A DNA stretch of 25,248 nucleotides from Thioalkalivibrio nitratireducens (GTDB taxonomy: Bacteria; Pseudomonadota; Gammaproteobacteria; Ectothiorhodospirales; Ectothiorhodospiraceae): positions 1 through 25,248 of the forward strand of contig JAABSN010000031.1 of the NCBI GenBank assembly GCA_011390385.1, in the 5' to 3' direction. This document shows, one piece after another, positions 1 through 7,685 of this stretch; position 1 is the stretch's first letter; each line of letters starts with the position of its first letter. The position numbers and the translations under genes are program-made. The notes below the pieces were generated by a model, which worked only from the letters and a program-made list of their open reading frames with translations, had not been told where the DNA came from and searched no databases.

Positions 1-227
1 GAAATCGCTCATGAGTATAATTTATACCTTTTCTCCTCTCCTCGCAAGGGGAATTCCGGGGACAGTACACCGGTGCGACACGAAGTCGAACGCTTATTTC
101 TCAATGAGTTAGATCTGATGTTCAGCCATCAGTCCCCTATCGGGCCGTGCGTCGGGGATAACCCCGGGGTGCGGAGCGTCCGAAACAACGTAGCCTCCGT
201 CCGCGGACGGGTCACCACAGTTCTGGG

Positions 228-390
228 GGGGTCTGACCTTGCGTTTTGCCCCGTAGGCGCGCACTCCGGGCATAACCGCGCTGCTCAATCGTGGCAGCGT
301 CTGGGGGTCAGACCTTGCGTTTTGCCCCTGTGCCGGAAAGGGGGCAGAACGCAAGGTCTGACCCTGCAAATGCGGCAAGGCCTGACCCTG
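228..390. repeat. Short dispersed-type repeat, two direct copies, one inverted copy and a partial
   Basis: A 25-bp unit beginning GGGGTCTGACC and ending TTTTGCCCC lies at 228-252. A second copy at 304-328 differs by one base (T to A). An inverted copy with one mismatch lies at 341-364, so copies two and three form a hairpin with a loop of about 12 nt. A decayed piece (GGCAAGGCCTGACCCTG) follows at 374-390. Repeats of this style often lie beside REP-associated tyrosine transposases, but no transposase is present here. The flanking sequence from 1 to 492 has no believable gene. It also holds a perfect 14-bp palindrome, CCGTCCGCGGACGG, at 197-210. Confidence 0.75.
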
Positions 391-492
391 TAGGTGCAGC
401 GTATCGGCCCGCACACCGCTTCGGCGCCCGCTACAGTCCCTGAATTCCGGATGGCCATCGCGGTGGCGGTTGTGATGACCCTGGCCCGAGCA

Positions 493-1041
493 TCAGAGCT
501 TCCCGTCTAGACCCATCTGGTAATATTTGTGGATGAGCTCGTCCTGGTGCTCAAGCAACCAGTCAATGGAAGGCTCGTGCGCCATGGCCTTGTGGATCGC
601 CTTGGCGGTCGCCTCGCGGTGGATATCGAACAGGACCTTGTGGTCCAGGTCGTCGGTCTCCACCACGCTCGGGTTGAGCCAGACCGAGACGATGATACCA
701 AGGTCGTTGACCTTGTCTCGCGGGATGTCACCGCTCCGCACGGCATCCAGCACCCCGTTGGCGATCGCGCCCTGCACCGTGCCCATGAGGATATTGGTGT
801 AGCGGCTGTCCTTGACGGTGACCTTGCTCACCATCAGGGTGGCCGGGCGCACCATGACGTCGGTATTCATAATGGCGAGCACCCGGGAGTGCCCCTTCAC
901 CTGGTCACCCAACAGGTTACCGAACGCAGTGCCCATGGGCCCGTCCATCTCACCAATGGCAACCTCGGGCTCTGCTGCCGTGCCCGGGGGTCCTCCGGCC
1001 ACCAGGCACTCACCGACCCGCATGATTATTCGTTCACCCAT
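493..1041 (-). CDS. Divergent formaldehyde-activating enzyme (Fae) paralogue
   Basis: The 182-residue product aligns along its length with the Fae family. It shares the N-terminal VGE.LV segment, TAFGN where true Fae has TAFCN, the RPATLMVSKVTVKD strand (Fae: [15 protein letters not shown]), a GTVQGAIANGV helix and a C-terminal helix with paired Lys/Ala. Canonical Fae condenses formaldehyde with tetrahydromethanopterin, using a histidine in the sequence VAHIDL. Here there is no histidine before residue 51, and glutamates occupy the aligned stretch, so ordinary Fae chemistry is doubtful. It extends about 20 residues past the usual end (WLLEHQDELIHKYYQMGL). The ATG at 1041 has GAGGAAGG just upstream; Met-7 is an alternative start. 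It stands alone, diverging from the glycosyltransferase. Such Fae homologues in methylotrophs have no settled function; binding of a pterin or C1 compound is inference. Confidence 0.85.
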   Translation of the reverse strand: MGERIIMRVGECLVAGGPPGTAAEPEVAIGEMDGPMGTAFGNLLGDQVKGHSRVLAIMNTDVMVRPATLMVSKVTVKDSRYTNILMGTVQGAIANGVLDAVRSGDIPRDKVNDLGIIVSVWLNPSVVETDDLDHKVLFDIHREATAKAIHKAMAHEPSIDWLLEHQDELIHKYYQMGLDGKL

Positions 1042-1105
1042 GTCCTTCCTCTTCGTCAGCCTGATTGAGGATTGGACCCTAATTCATTCCACTGGACGGG
1101 AATAA

Positions 1106-1198
1106 CCGTACTACTACGCCCCCGCGCCGACCGCACGGGATACGCAGCTCTGGGCCATCCGCGACGAGGCGCTATGCCTGCCGGATCAGCACCTGTAA
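1106..1198 (+). pseudogene. Possible 30-codon remnant of a C-terminal coding end
   Basis: Between stops at 1103-1105 and 1196-1198 this frame reads a protein-like stretch that includes ARDTQLWAIRDEALCLPDQ, with GC-rich third positions and no start codon. It looks like the tail of a lost upstream gene rather than random sequence. I cannot assign a family. It may simply be chance in high-GC DNA. It lies in the spacer between the divergent Fae paralogue and the glycosyltransferase, so it also argues against extending the glycosyltransferase upstream through this stretch. Confidence 0.25.
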
Positions 1199-1254
1199 CC
1201 GATTCATCATCCAGATGTCACGAGGATGACAACGGACGGGCGCACAGTGCAGAC

Positions 1255-2457
1255 ATGAATAGCCCGATGCTGCACATGCGAGACACGGCACCGGCCACCG
1301 GCACTGCGCCCGATCGCAGGCTGCGCGTCAGCGTGGTTACCGAAACCTGGCCGCCCGAGGTCAATGGTGTCGCGATGACGATTCACCGCATGGTGGAATG
1401 GCTGGGTCGCCGTCACGATGTCAGCCTGATTCGTATCCGCCAGCGCGACGAGACCCTCGGGGTCGTCATTCCCGGGGTGGAGACACTGCTCTTGAGGGGT
1501 GTTCCCGTGCCCCGTTATCATGAACTGCGCATGGGCCTGCCGTCCGCGGGCAAGCTGAAGCAACTCTGGCAAACGAAGCGCCCTGATGTCGTGCATGTAA
1601 TCACCGAAGGACCTCTGGGCTGGTCTGCGATACGGGCGGCCACCGCCCTTGGTATTCCCATTGTCAGCGACTTCCACACCAATTTTCATCAATACACGGC
1701 CCATTACGGAATGGGGCTGTTCAAGCCCATGGCACTGCGCTACCTGCGCGGACTGCACAACCGGACACGAGTGACACTGGTGCCGACACGGGCACTCGCC
1801 GACAGTCTGACACTGCAAGGCTTCGAACGCCTCGACGTGCTCGCGCGTGGCGTCGATACCGAGCTGTTCGATCCCCGGCGTCGGCGTTCCGAGCTGCGCT
1901 CGTCATGGGGCGCGGGTCCCGACGACCCGGTACTGCTGATGGTCAGCCGCATCGCCCCGGAAAAGAACCTTCCCCTTGCACTGCTGGCGTATGAGCGGGC
2001 GCGTGAACGCATCCCCGGCGCCCGCATGGTGGTGGTCGGCGACGGCCCCGCGCGGGCGCGCACTGCCGCCACCCACCCCGATGTACACTTCGCGGGTATG
2101 CAGACGGGCCGGTCATTGGCGGAACACTACGCTTCCGCCGACATCTTCGTGTTTCCCAGCCGCAGCGAGACGTTCGGCAACGTGACGCTGGAGGCCATGG
2201 CCAGTCGTCTGGCGGTCGTGGCGTTCGACTACGCCGCAGTGCGCGAACACATTGCCGATGGCCGCAATGGCCGGGCGATTCATTGCGACGATGACGACGG
2301 GTTCGTCACTGCCGTGGCGGAGCTTGCCTGCGACCGATTGCAGACGGAGCGTCTGGCATCCGCCGCCCGCGAGACCGCACTCGCAATCGACTGGTCCCGC
2401 GTCTGCGAACGGTACGAAGACCTGCTGATGCAGTGCGTGGAGAACGATCATGGCTGA
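1255..2457 (+). CDS. GT4-family glycosyltransferase (GT-B fold)
   Basis: The 400-residue product is a GT-B glycosyltransferase of the GT4 type, which moves a sugar from a nucleotide-sugar donor to a lipid or glycan acceptor at the cytoplasmic face of the membrane. The N-terminal domain opens with VVTETWPPEVNGVAMTIHR, the acceptor-side signature of plant SQD2 and bacterial mannosyltransferase-like enzymes. The C-terminal domain has LLMVSRIAPEKN and VVVGDGP. It also has the donor-site E-x7-E motif in SRSETFGNVTLEA. In-frame codons exist upstream of 1255 but do not resemble the family, so I start at the ATG at 1255; ATGs at 1267 and 1276 are possible. The stop overlaps the PAP2 gene by 8 bp, so the two are probably co-translated. 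The acceptor and sugar cannot be read from sequence; a glycolipid role is likely. Confidence 0.85.
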   Translation: MNSPMLHMRDTAPATGTAPDRRLRVSVVTETWPPEVNGVAMTIHRMVEWLGRRHDVSLIRIRQRDETLGVVIPGVETLLLRGVPVPRYHELRMGLPSAGKLKQLWQTKRPDVVHVITEGPLGWSAIRAATALGIPIVSDFHTNFHQYTAHYGMGLFKPMALRYLRGLHNRTRVTLVPTRALADSLTLQGFERLDVLARGVDTELFDPRRRRSELRSSWGAGPDDPVLLMVSRIAPEKNLPLALLAYERARERIPGARMVVVGDGPARARTAATHPDVHFAGMQTGRSLAEHYASADIFVFPSRSETFGNVTLEAMASRLAVVAFDYAAVREHIADGRNGRAIHCDDDDGFVTAVAELACDRLQTERLASAARETALAIDWSRVCERYEDLLMQCVENDHG

Positions 2458-3010
2458 GCCGATGTTGACACCCGATCAGTCGTTTGCCCGCATGCGGGCA
2501 CTCGATCTGACCCTCTGCAGGTTTCTGAACCGGGCGAACCGGCGCGAACAGGTCGGACGCTTCTTCGCTCTCGTCAGCCGACTGGGCGATGGGGTTCTCT
2601 GGTACACGCTGATGCTGATCCTGCCGCTGGTACACGGCATCGGCGCGCTGCTGGTCAGCGTGCACATGGCGATCACGGGTTTGCTGGGCCTGTTGATCTA
2701 CAAGTGGCTGAAAGCTCATACCAGCCGCCCTCGCCCGTTCATGGTCAGCGAGGGCATCATCCGCCGTGTTCCCCCGCTCGACGAATACAGCTTTCCTTCC
2801 GGGCACACGCTGCATGCCGTCGCGTTCTCGCTGGTGCTGTTGCATCACCTGCCGCAGTGGTTCTGGTGGGTCGTACCGTTCACCTTGCTGGTCGCCGCCT
2901 CGCGCCCCATCCTGGGTCTGCATTATCCCAGCGACGTTCTGGCGGGGGCAGTGATCGGAACCGGGGTTGCCGGCCTCTCGATCCAGGTGGGGCACTGGCT
3001 CATCGGTTAG
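2450..3010 (+). CDS. PAP2-family membrane phosphatase
   Basis: The 186-residue integral membrane protein has the three PAP2 (type 2 phosphatidic acid phosphatase) signatures: KAHTSRPRP (K-x6-RP) near residue 90, FPSGH with the catalytic histidine near residue 123, and SRPILGLHYPSDVLAG near residue 160, whose histidine is the nucleophile in the family. Several hydrophobic segments (around residues 50-65, 70-88, 128-150 and 165-183) fit a membrane-spanning phosphatase acting on a lipid phosphate or isoprenyl pyrophosphate. It begins at an ATG inside the end of the glycosyltransferase gene (8-bp overlap), which suggests a shared task such as glycolipid or lipid-carrier metabolism. A downstream ATG at 2462 is an alternative start. 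The TAG stop falls inside the first copy of a GTTAGCGTGAAA repeat. The exact substrate is unknown. Confidence 0.88.
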   Translation: MAEPMLTPDQSFARMRALDLTLCRFLNRANRREQVGRFFALVSRLGDGVLWYTLMLILPLVHGIGALLVSVHMAITGLLGLLIYKWLKAHTSRPRPFMVSEGIIRRVPPLDEYSFPSGHTLHAVAFSLVLLHHLPQWFWWVVPFTLLVAASRPILGLHYPSDVLAGAVIGTGVAGLSIQVGHWLIG

Positions 3011-3140
3011 CGTGAAAATACAGCCACGGAAGGACACGGAAATCACGGAAAATACAACGGGCCGAACCCTTTGTCCGTGTCCATCCATGCTTGCCGTGGC
3101 TCGCCTTTTCATCCTGCAGGGGTGACCGCTGGCCATGACA
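3006..3140. repeat. Palindromic repeat module 1
   Basis: The module starts with GTTAGCGTGAAA (3006-3017), which contains the stop codon of the PAP2 gene, and ends with TTTTCAT (3106-3112) and GGCCATGACA (3131-3140). Its core is an imperfect inverted repeat with perfect 8-bp outer arms, AGCCACGG (3022-3029) and CCGTGGCT (3094-3101). Several CACGGAA units lie inside the left half. It is non-coding as far as I can see. Confidence 0.75.
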
Positions 3141-3480
3141 GTTAGCGTGAAAGAACCTGCGTAGGGTGCCGTGAGGCAAAGCCGAACCGCACCGAAACCA
3201 CGCCGGCCTCGGCTCCACGCCCCGGGCCTCGAACGGTGCAATTCGCTGCGCTCATTGGCACCCTACGCCTCCATCTTTCATGTTTCGGGGTGGCAGGCAT
3301 GGCCATGACAGTTAGCGTGAAAGCCCATCGTGGGGTGCCGTGAGGCGCAGCCGAACCGCGCCGGCACGCCGCGGCCCCTGGCCTCCGGGTCTCGAACCTG
3401 GAGCGGTGCAATTCGTTGTGCTCATTGGGACTCTACGCCTTTCCTCATCAGGAGTGGCCGCCAGCGTGTTCGCGCGAGCG
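3141..3480. repeat. Palindromic repeat modules 2 and 3, tandem with 170-bp period
   Basis: A 23-bp block ending GTTAGCGTGAAAG is identical at 3131-3153 and 3301-3323, exactly 170 bp apart, and the following sequence matches at many positions (GGTGCCGTGAGGC, AGCCGAACCGC, GGTGCAATTCG, CTCATTGG). Module 2 is bounded by a perfect 12-bp inverted repeat, GCGTAGGGTGCC (3159-3170) and GGCACCCTACGC (3257-3268), and can fold over most of its length. Module 3 is the decayed copy: its terminal arms no longer match well. The array fills the gap between the converging PAP2 and fhcC genes and may act as a bidirectional terminator or as a mobile palindromic element. Confidence 0.8.
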
Positions 3481-3491
3481 GGGCGTCCTTT

Positions 3492-4307
3492 TCAGGCCCA
3501 AACCAGCACCTCACCCTGGCCCCCACAGGCAAGATCACCGATGAATCGTCGAACGATGGGCGCGCGCTCGAGCCACGTCGTGGGCAGTGCCTGCAGGCGA
3601 TCCAGTTCGCCGCGCAACACCGCGAGGAATCCGAGGCGCTGGGCTCCGTTGTCGTTGAAGGTCAGGGGTAAGGAAGCAGGCATCTGGTCCAGTAGCAGCG
3701 TGCCGCGGCGCATTTCTCGCCCGGGACCTTCTCCTGTCTTGCCGAGGACGATGAGGGTTCCGGCAATCATTCCTGCCCCGAGTCCCGGGCCTGCGTCGCC
3801 CTCCAGAAGGACAATACCCCGGCGTTGTCTCTCACCCGCTCGTTGCCCGCAATTGCCGTGAACGCGAACGAAGCCGCCCGACATCCCGTGCATTTGCCCC
3901 GGCGCCGGTGCGCCCAGCCCCATTCCACAGTCGCCATCGATTTCGACCAGCCCCCCCTTGAGAGCGCTGGCTGCGAAATCGCCCGCGCGCCCCAGCACCC
4001 GAAGCCGGCCTCCCGTCATCTGTGCGCCGAGGTGATGGCCCGCGTCGCCCTCGACGATCAGGTCGCCGATGGTCATGCCGGAACCCAGATAGTCGAGATT
4101 GGGCGCACAAGGGCGGACGATGTGCCTGTCGCCCTGGGTTCGGGTGACGGCAAAGATTTCACCGACCTGTGCCTGCTCACGCCCGAGTAGCAATGGCATG
4201 CGTTGCACCGCGTCGACCGGAGCCTGACCCGGAATATGTGCCGAGAGGAAACTCATGTCCAGCCGCTGTGCAGTTGCAGCGCGTTGCTCGAGGACCAGTG
4301 CCGTCAT
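3492..4307 (-). CDS. fhcC: Formyltransferase/hydrolase complex subunit C
   Basis: The 271-residue protein is the FhcC/FwdC-like subunit, which has the glycine-rich beta-helix fold shared with the C-terminal domain of glutamate synthase. The hallmark repeats run from about residue 77 to 190: GMTIGDLIVEGDAG, MTGGRLRVLGRAG, LKGGLVEIDGDCG, MSGGFVRVHGNCG, RRGIVLLEGDAG and IAGTLIVLGKTG. In the FhcABCD complex of methylotrophs this subunit is structural and helps hold the furan cofactor, while FhcA and FhcD do the chemistry of moving the formyl group and hydrolysing it to formate. The ATG start at 4307 overlaps the fhcD stop (ATGA, 4 bp), so translation is coupled. It ends next to a long palindromic repeat array. 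The other two subunits are about 10 kb away. Confidence 0.92.
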   Translation of the reverse strand: MTALVLEQRAATAQRLDMSFLSAHIPGQAPVDAVQRMPLLLGREQAQVGEIFAVTRTQGDRHIVRPCAPNLDYLGSGMTIGDLIVEGDAGHHLGAQMTGGRLRVLGRAGDFAASALKGGLVEIDGDCGMGLGAPAPGQMHGMSGGFVRVHGNCGQRAGERQRRGIVLLEGDAGPGLGAGMIAGTLIVLGKTGEGPGREMRRGTLLLDQMPASLPLTFNDNGAQRLGFLAVLRGELDRLQALPTTWLERAPIVRRFIGDLACGGQGEVLVWA

Positions 4308-5200
4308 GCGAGAACCTCGTGAAGCCGAAAATGGAATTTCCCCAACTTGCCACCGTAATTCCCTGCCGCGATCCGACGGACGCCGGAATCGATGCCCCTT
4401 GCACAGGCCGCCTCTATACCGTTGCGCATGGCTTCGGCGACGTCGCTCGGAGTCAAACCGTTGATCACGATTTCCAGGACGGCTGCGTCGTCGGCTTTCA
4501 GCGCAGAGTCGCTGGTTGCACGCAGGGTCGGGCAATAGGCGTCATTGGTCGACGCCAGGAGCTTTGGATACTTGCTACCCACTTTCGAACCCGAACGCAC
4601 GATGCCTCCGGGGAACGGCAGGACGATATTGGCGTGCTTGCGCATTGCCACCACGGCGGCCTCGCAGGCCTGCAGCGTAGCCTCGAGCGAACGACCGATC
4701 ACGAGGAAATTTCCGCCCCCGACAGCCGAGGTTTGCCCCGTAGTTTCCTCGGCGAGAAATTCACCATCCATGACCGGGACCCGCCAGAAGCGTCGAGAAC
4801 CGATCTTCTTGCTGATTTGGTGCCCATCCCCGAAATAACGCAGATTCTGGCCTAACGGAAGCGGATCGCCGCCGGTGATTCCGGCAAACACGGCCGTGGT
4901 CGGGCAGGTCAGAATGCACTGGCCGACACGACGTTCCAGGTGCTTGGCGAGATCTTTCCCCGACATGCCGAACATCAACACAGTCACTCCGGGCCGCCCG
5001 TCGGGTGTCTCTTCAGGCGGTAGGGTGCGCTCGATTCCTGCTTCGACACCGCAGCCGATGACCGAGGTGGCGAAGCCGGTCATGGTTTCCGCAGCCTGTC
5101 GGGCCCAATGTTCACTGATCGCAGTAATCAGAATCCGGGTGGCCTTCATTCCAAAGGCCTCCGCGAAGGTGTCGTCTATGGTGATTCCGTTGCGTTCCAC
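4304..5200 (-). CDS. fhcD: Formyltransferase/hydrolase complex subunit D (formylmethanofuran:H4MPT formyltransferase)
   Basis: The 298-residue protein matches the formyltransferase (Ftr/FhcD) family. It opens with NGITIDDTFAEAFGMKATR, followed by VIGCGVEAGIER, GITGGDPLPLGQNLRYFGDG, VGGGNFLVIG and NIVLPFPGGIVRSGSKVGSKY, all hallmarks of the family. It transfers the formyl group between tetrahydromethanopterin and the methanofuran/methylofuran carrier. I start at the GTG at 5200, which places the first residues directly before the conserved NGITIDD and gives the usual family length; the frame stays open upstream but without similarity. The ribosome site is weak (GGAAA). It is the first gene of the fhcD-fhcC pair and diverges from mch. 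A 26-bp palindrome lies about 150 bp upstream. Confidence 0.93.
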   Translation of the reverse strand: MERNGITIDDTFAEAFGMKATRILITAISEHWARQAAETMTGFATSVIGCGVEAGIERTLPPEETPDGRPGVTVLMFGMSGKDLAKHLERRVGQCILTCPTTAVFAGITGGDPLPLGQNLRYFGDGHQISKKIGSRRFWRVPVMDGEFLAEETTGQTSAVGGGNFLVIGRSLEATLQACEAAVVAMRKHANIVLPFPGGIVRSGSKVGSKYPKLLASTNDAYCPTLRATSDSALKADDAAVLEIVINGLTPSDVAEAMRNGIEAACARGIDSGVRRIAAGNYGGKLGKFHFRLHEVLA

Positions 5201-5351
5201 GCGATTTCCGAAATTTCTCGATGAGTAGGGGCGGTTCGTCGTTTGAGGGATTAATGCAGGAGTCGTGCCGTTCGCCCTGACCCAGGTTCCAGGGACGATT
5301 CTTCGACCAGGGGCGCTCCCCTCTGTACCCCGCGCGCAGGCTGGCCGTGAC

Positions 5352-5377
5352 ACAGTGCGACGTTGACGTCGCACTGT
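5352..5377. promoter_or_regulatory. 26-bp perfect palindrome, candidate operator
   Basis: The arms ACAGTGCGACG (5352-5362) and CGTCGCACTGT (5367-5377) are perfect reverse complements around a TTGA spacer. No T-run follows on either strand, so it does not look like a terminator. Its place between two divergent C1-pathway transcription units suggests a binding site for a dimeric regulator that could control fhcDC, mch or both. The regulator is not identified. Confidence 0.55.
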
Positions 5378-5710
5378 CTGTGGGATTGCCGTGCCTGGGT
5401 GCGTTCGGAACAAACCCTGGCGATCAATGGGATCGGCGTGGCTCCATCGTCTCCCGGAAACGCGGAATTGCCGTTGATCGCGGGGAATGGAGTGACGCCG
5501 CGATCCATAGGGTGTTGATTTGCCATGCACCATCTGAATTGCAGCGCGGCGCAGGGGATGGGAGTAGCCCTTGTCAGGGATTTTTCTGGGCGCCCTCGGT
5601 CATGCCGGCGGGTGACGCATGTCGAGCATGGTCCGCAGACTGGGCACGCAAGTTGCTGCTGCTTGCAATATGAACCGGGACACCCCGTTTGTCAGCAGCC
5701 CCGCCCGGCT

Positions 5711-5732
5711 GGTGCTGTATCACCACAGCACC
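5711..5732 (+). promoter_or_regulatory. Hairpin in the presumed mch leader
   Basis: GGTGCTGT (5711-5718) and ACAGCACC (5725-5732) form an 8-bp perfect stem with a 6-nt loop, ending 28 bp before the mch start codon. It could affect translation or transcript stability, or be an operator half. Function is not known. Confidence 0.3.
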
Positions 5733-5760
5733 CCGGCGAATCCGTTGTGAGCGCCTATTG

Positions 5761-6768
5761 ATGAACAACACGAGCCATCCCGAAATGGAAACTCCGCCTT
5801 ATCTCGTGGACCTCAATCGCCGCGCTGGGGATCTGGTGGACGCCTTGGTGGGCGAGGCCGAGATTCTTCGCCTTGGGGTTTCGCGAGATGCCAGCGGCGT
5901 CAGGATCGTGGACGCGGGCATCGACGTTGAAGGTAGCCTGGAGGCGGGTCGGCTGATTGCGGAAATCTGTATGGGAGGGCTGGGCAAGGTCAGCATCTCC
6001 GCGAATGGTGCTACGGCCGATTGGCCCTTGTCGGTCCACGTTCACAGCGTTTCTCCAGTGATCGCCTGTCTGGGCAGTCAGTACGCCGGCTGGAGCCTGT
6101 CCCATGGTTCGGGAAAGGAGGCATTCTTCGCGCTGGGTTCCGGTCCTGGTCGCGCCCTGGCCGGCAAGGAAGCGCTGTTCGCAGAACTCGGATTGACCGA
6201 TCGGGCCAGTCGTGCGTGCCTGGTATTGGAAGTCGATCGGGCGCCGCCGACCGAGCTGACCGCCAGGATTGCCGCAGACTGCGGCGTTCGGGCCGAGCAT
6301 CTGACCCTGATTCTCACTCCGACACGGAGCCTCGCCGGGACGGTTCAGGTGGTGGCTCGCGTGCTCGAAGTGGCCTTGCACAAGGCCCACGCCCTCGAGT
6401 TTCCGATGGCTGACATCATCGACGGCTTCGGTAGCGCACCGATACCTGCGCCGGCACCGGACTTTCTGACCGCAATGGGTCGGACCAACGACGCGATTCT
6501 TTTCGCGGGGCAGGTGCATCTGTTCGTCCGTGGCGAGGACGAGGCTGCACAGTCTCTTTGCGAGCGGCTGCCGAGCGCAGCGTCGCGGGATTATGGGCGT
6601 CCCTTTGCAGAGGTCTTCAAGACCTACGATTACGATTTCTTCCAGATCGACCCAATGCTGTTCAGCCCTGCAAGCGTGATTGTCAGCGCGCTGACATCGG
6701 GACGCAGTTACCGCGCCGGCAATTTGGACCTGGCGCTTCTGGGCCGCTCGCTGGGGGTGGATTTGTGA
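5761..6768 (+). CDS. mch: Methenyltetrahydromethanopterin cyclohydrolase
   Basis: The 335-residue cytoplasmic enzyme hydrolyses methenyl-H4MPT to formyl-H4MPT, the step between methylene-H4MPT dehydrogenase and the Fhc complex. Family landmarks are clear: MGGLGKVSI at residue 71, [13 protein letters not shown] at 99-111, GSGPGRAL at 126-133, [23 protein letters not shown] at about 187-208, [11 protein letters not shown] at 218-228, GRTNDAI at 240-246 and the [14 protein letters not shown] segment near 291. I start at the ATG at 5761, which gives the normal length; the frame is open a little further up but is not conserved. The stop overlaps the next gene as GTGA, so mch heads a translationally coupled run of pterin-pathway genes ending with fae, the same order (mch - two genes - fae - ATP-grasp) known from Methylorubrum extorquens. 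Confidence 0.95.
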   Translation: MNNTSHPEMETPPYLVDLNRRAGDLVDALVGEAEILRLGVSRDASGVRIVDAGIDVEGSLEAGRLIAEICMGGLGKVSISANGATADWPLSVHVHSVSPVIACLGSQYAGWSLSHGSGKEAFFALGSGPGRALAGKEALFAELGLTDRASRACLVLEVDRAPPTELTARIAADCGVRAEHLTLILTPTRSLAGTVQVVARVLEVALHKAHALEFPMADIIDGFGSAPIPAPAPDFLTAMGRTNDAILFAGQVHLFVRGEDEAAQSLCERLPSAASRDYGRPFAEVFKTYDYDFFQIDPMLFSPASVIVSALTSGRSYRAGNLDLALLGRSLGVDL

Positions 6769-7685
6769 CCGGACGCCGCATTGCACTGATCACCGATGAC
6801 CCAGGTTGGCACGGAGCGCGTCTGGAATCCGCGTTCGATGCGAGGGGTTATGAAACGCGGACCGTTTCACTCGCTGATTGCACCCTGGACATCAATGGCA
6901 CGCAGCATCGCATCAACCTCCCTGGTTTCGGCACAGGGAGCCCGGATGGGGTTTTCGTCCGGGGCATTCCGGGGGGCACGCTCGAAGAGCTGATATTCCG
7001 GCTGAACATCCTGCATGCGCTGAAGGCGCAAGGGGTGACCGTTTATAACGACGCGCGGGCCATCGAGCGATCGGTGGACAAGGTGCTGACCAGTTTTCTG
7101 GTCGCCGGTGCCGGCTTGTCGGTGCCGCCGACCCGAGTGACCGGTACCGTTGAAGACGCGAAGACGTTCGTCCAGCGGGAGCTCGCGGCAGGGTACCTCG
7201 TGATCTGCAAGCCCATGTTCGGTGCCCAGGGGGAGGGGATCGTCCGGATCGGGGCGATGGATGACTTGCCCCCTCAGGATCGGGTGCATGGTGTCTGGTA
7301 TCTGCAGCGCTTCATTCAGTCCGAGCGCAACGGCAGCTCCGACTGGCGGGTTTTCGTGATCAGGAACCGTGTCGTCGCGACGATGCGACGCTCCACCAGC
7401 GATGGATGGCTGACCAACGTGGCCCAGGGCGGGCAATGTCATGTCGGTGTTCTCGAGTCTCGCGCTGCCGCAATGGCCGAGGCTGCGGTGGCGTGCCTGG
7501 GAATGAGTTATGCCGGAGTGGACATGCTGTGTGATCTGCAAGGGCGCTGGTGGGTGCTCGAGGTCAACAGCATTCCCGCCTGGCGAGGCTTGCAGAAGAC
7601 GACCGGGATCGACATTGCCGGATTGCTGGCAGACGACTTCCTCCGCGAGTGCGGCGGCGCTTGTCTCGGCGAGTTGGCCTCATGA
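6765..7685 (+). CDS. RimK-type ATP-grasp ligase of the H4MPT gene set
   Basis: The 306-residue protein is an ATP-grasp enzyme of the RimK / alpha-L-glutamate ligase type. It has the central [19 protein letters not shown] segment (residues 105-123), the nucleotide-binding [14 protein letters not shown] loop (146-159), [17 protein letters not shown] (193-209) and the metal-binding [13 protein letters not shown] (265-277). It starts at a GTG that overlaps the mch stop by 4 bp and itself overlaps the next gene by 4 bp (ATGA). Its place directly after mch matches the first of the two genes between mch and fae in known methylotroph clusters. In methanogens a related enzyme (MptN) adds glutamate to tetrahydromethanopterin; a similar cofactor-glutamylating role here is inference. 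The substrate is not proven from sequence. Confidence 0.82.
   Translation: MTGRRIALITDDPGWHGARLESAFDARGYETRTVSLADCTLDINGTQHRINLPGFGTGSPDGVFVRGIPGGTLEELIFRLNILHALKAQGVTVYNDARAIERSVDKVLTSFLVAGAGLSVPPTRVTGTVEDAKTFVQRELAAGYLVICKPMFGAQGEGIVRIGAMDDLPPQDRVHGVWYLQRFIQSERNGSSDWRVFVIRNRVVATMRRSTSDGWLTNVAQGGQCHVGVLESRAAAMAEAAVACLGMSYAGVDMLCDLQGRWWVLEVNSIPAWRGLQKTTGIDIAGLLADDFLRECGGACLGELAS

Larger units (their letters stand above)
5201..5760. promoter_or_regulatory. Divergent regulatory region between fhcD and mch
   Basis: This 560-bp gap separates fhcD (minus strand) from mch (plus strand) and must hold both promoters. I see no convincing gene in it and no clear -35/-10 pair. It contains a strong palindrome at 5352-5377, a small inverted repeat AGGGG-CGCT-CCCCT at 5309-5322 and a hairpin at 5711-5732. 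The mch start has no strong Shine-Dalgarno sequence. Confidence 0.6.

Noticed and set aside
228..364. CRISPR array
   Set aside because: Only three copies, spacing is irregular, one copy is inverted, and no cas genes are present.
1072..1254. Longer glycosyltransferase start at 1072
   Set aside because: The in-frame residues before 1255 are low-complexity Arg/Pro/Ala-rich and do not resemble the family; another frame looks more protein-like there.
5201..5533. N-terminal extension of FhcD to 5533
   Set aside because: The extra 111 residues are not family-like and the family starts at NGITIDD, right after the GTG at 5200.
5755..6786. Long open frame antisense to mch
   Set aside because: It is a shadow of mch in high-GC DNA; the sense strand gives a clear Mch and the antisense product has no recognisable motifs.
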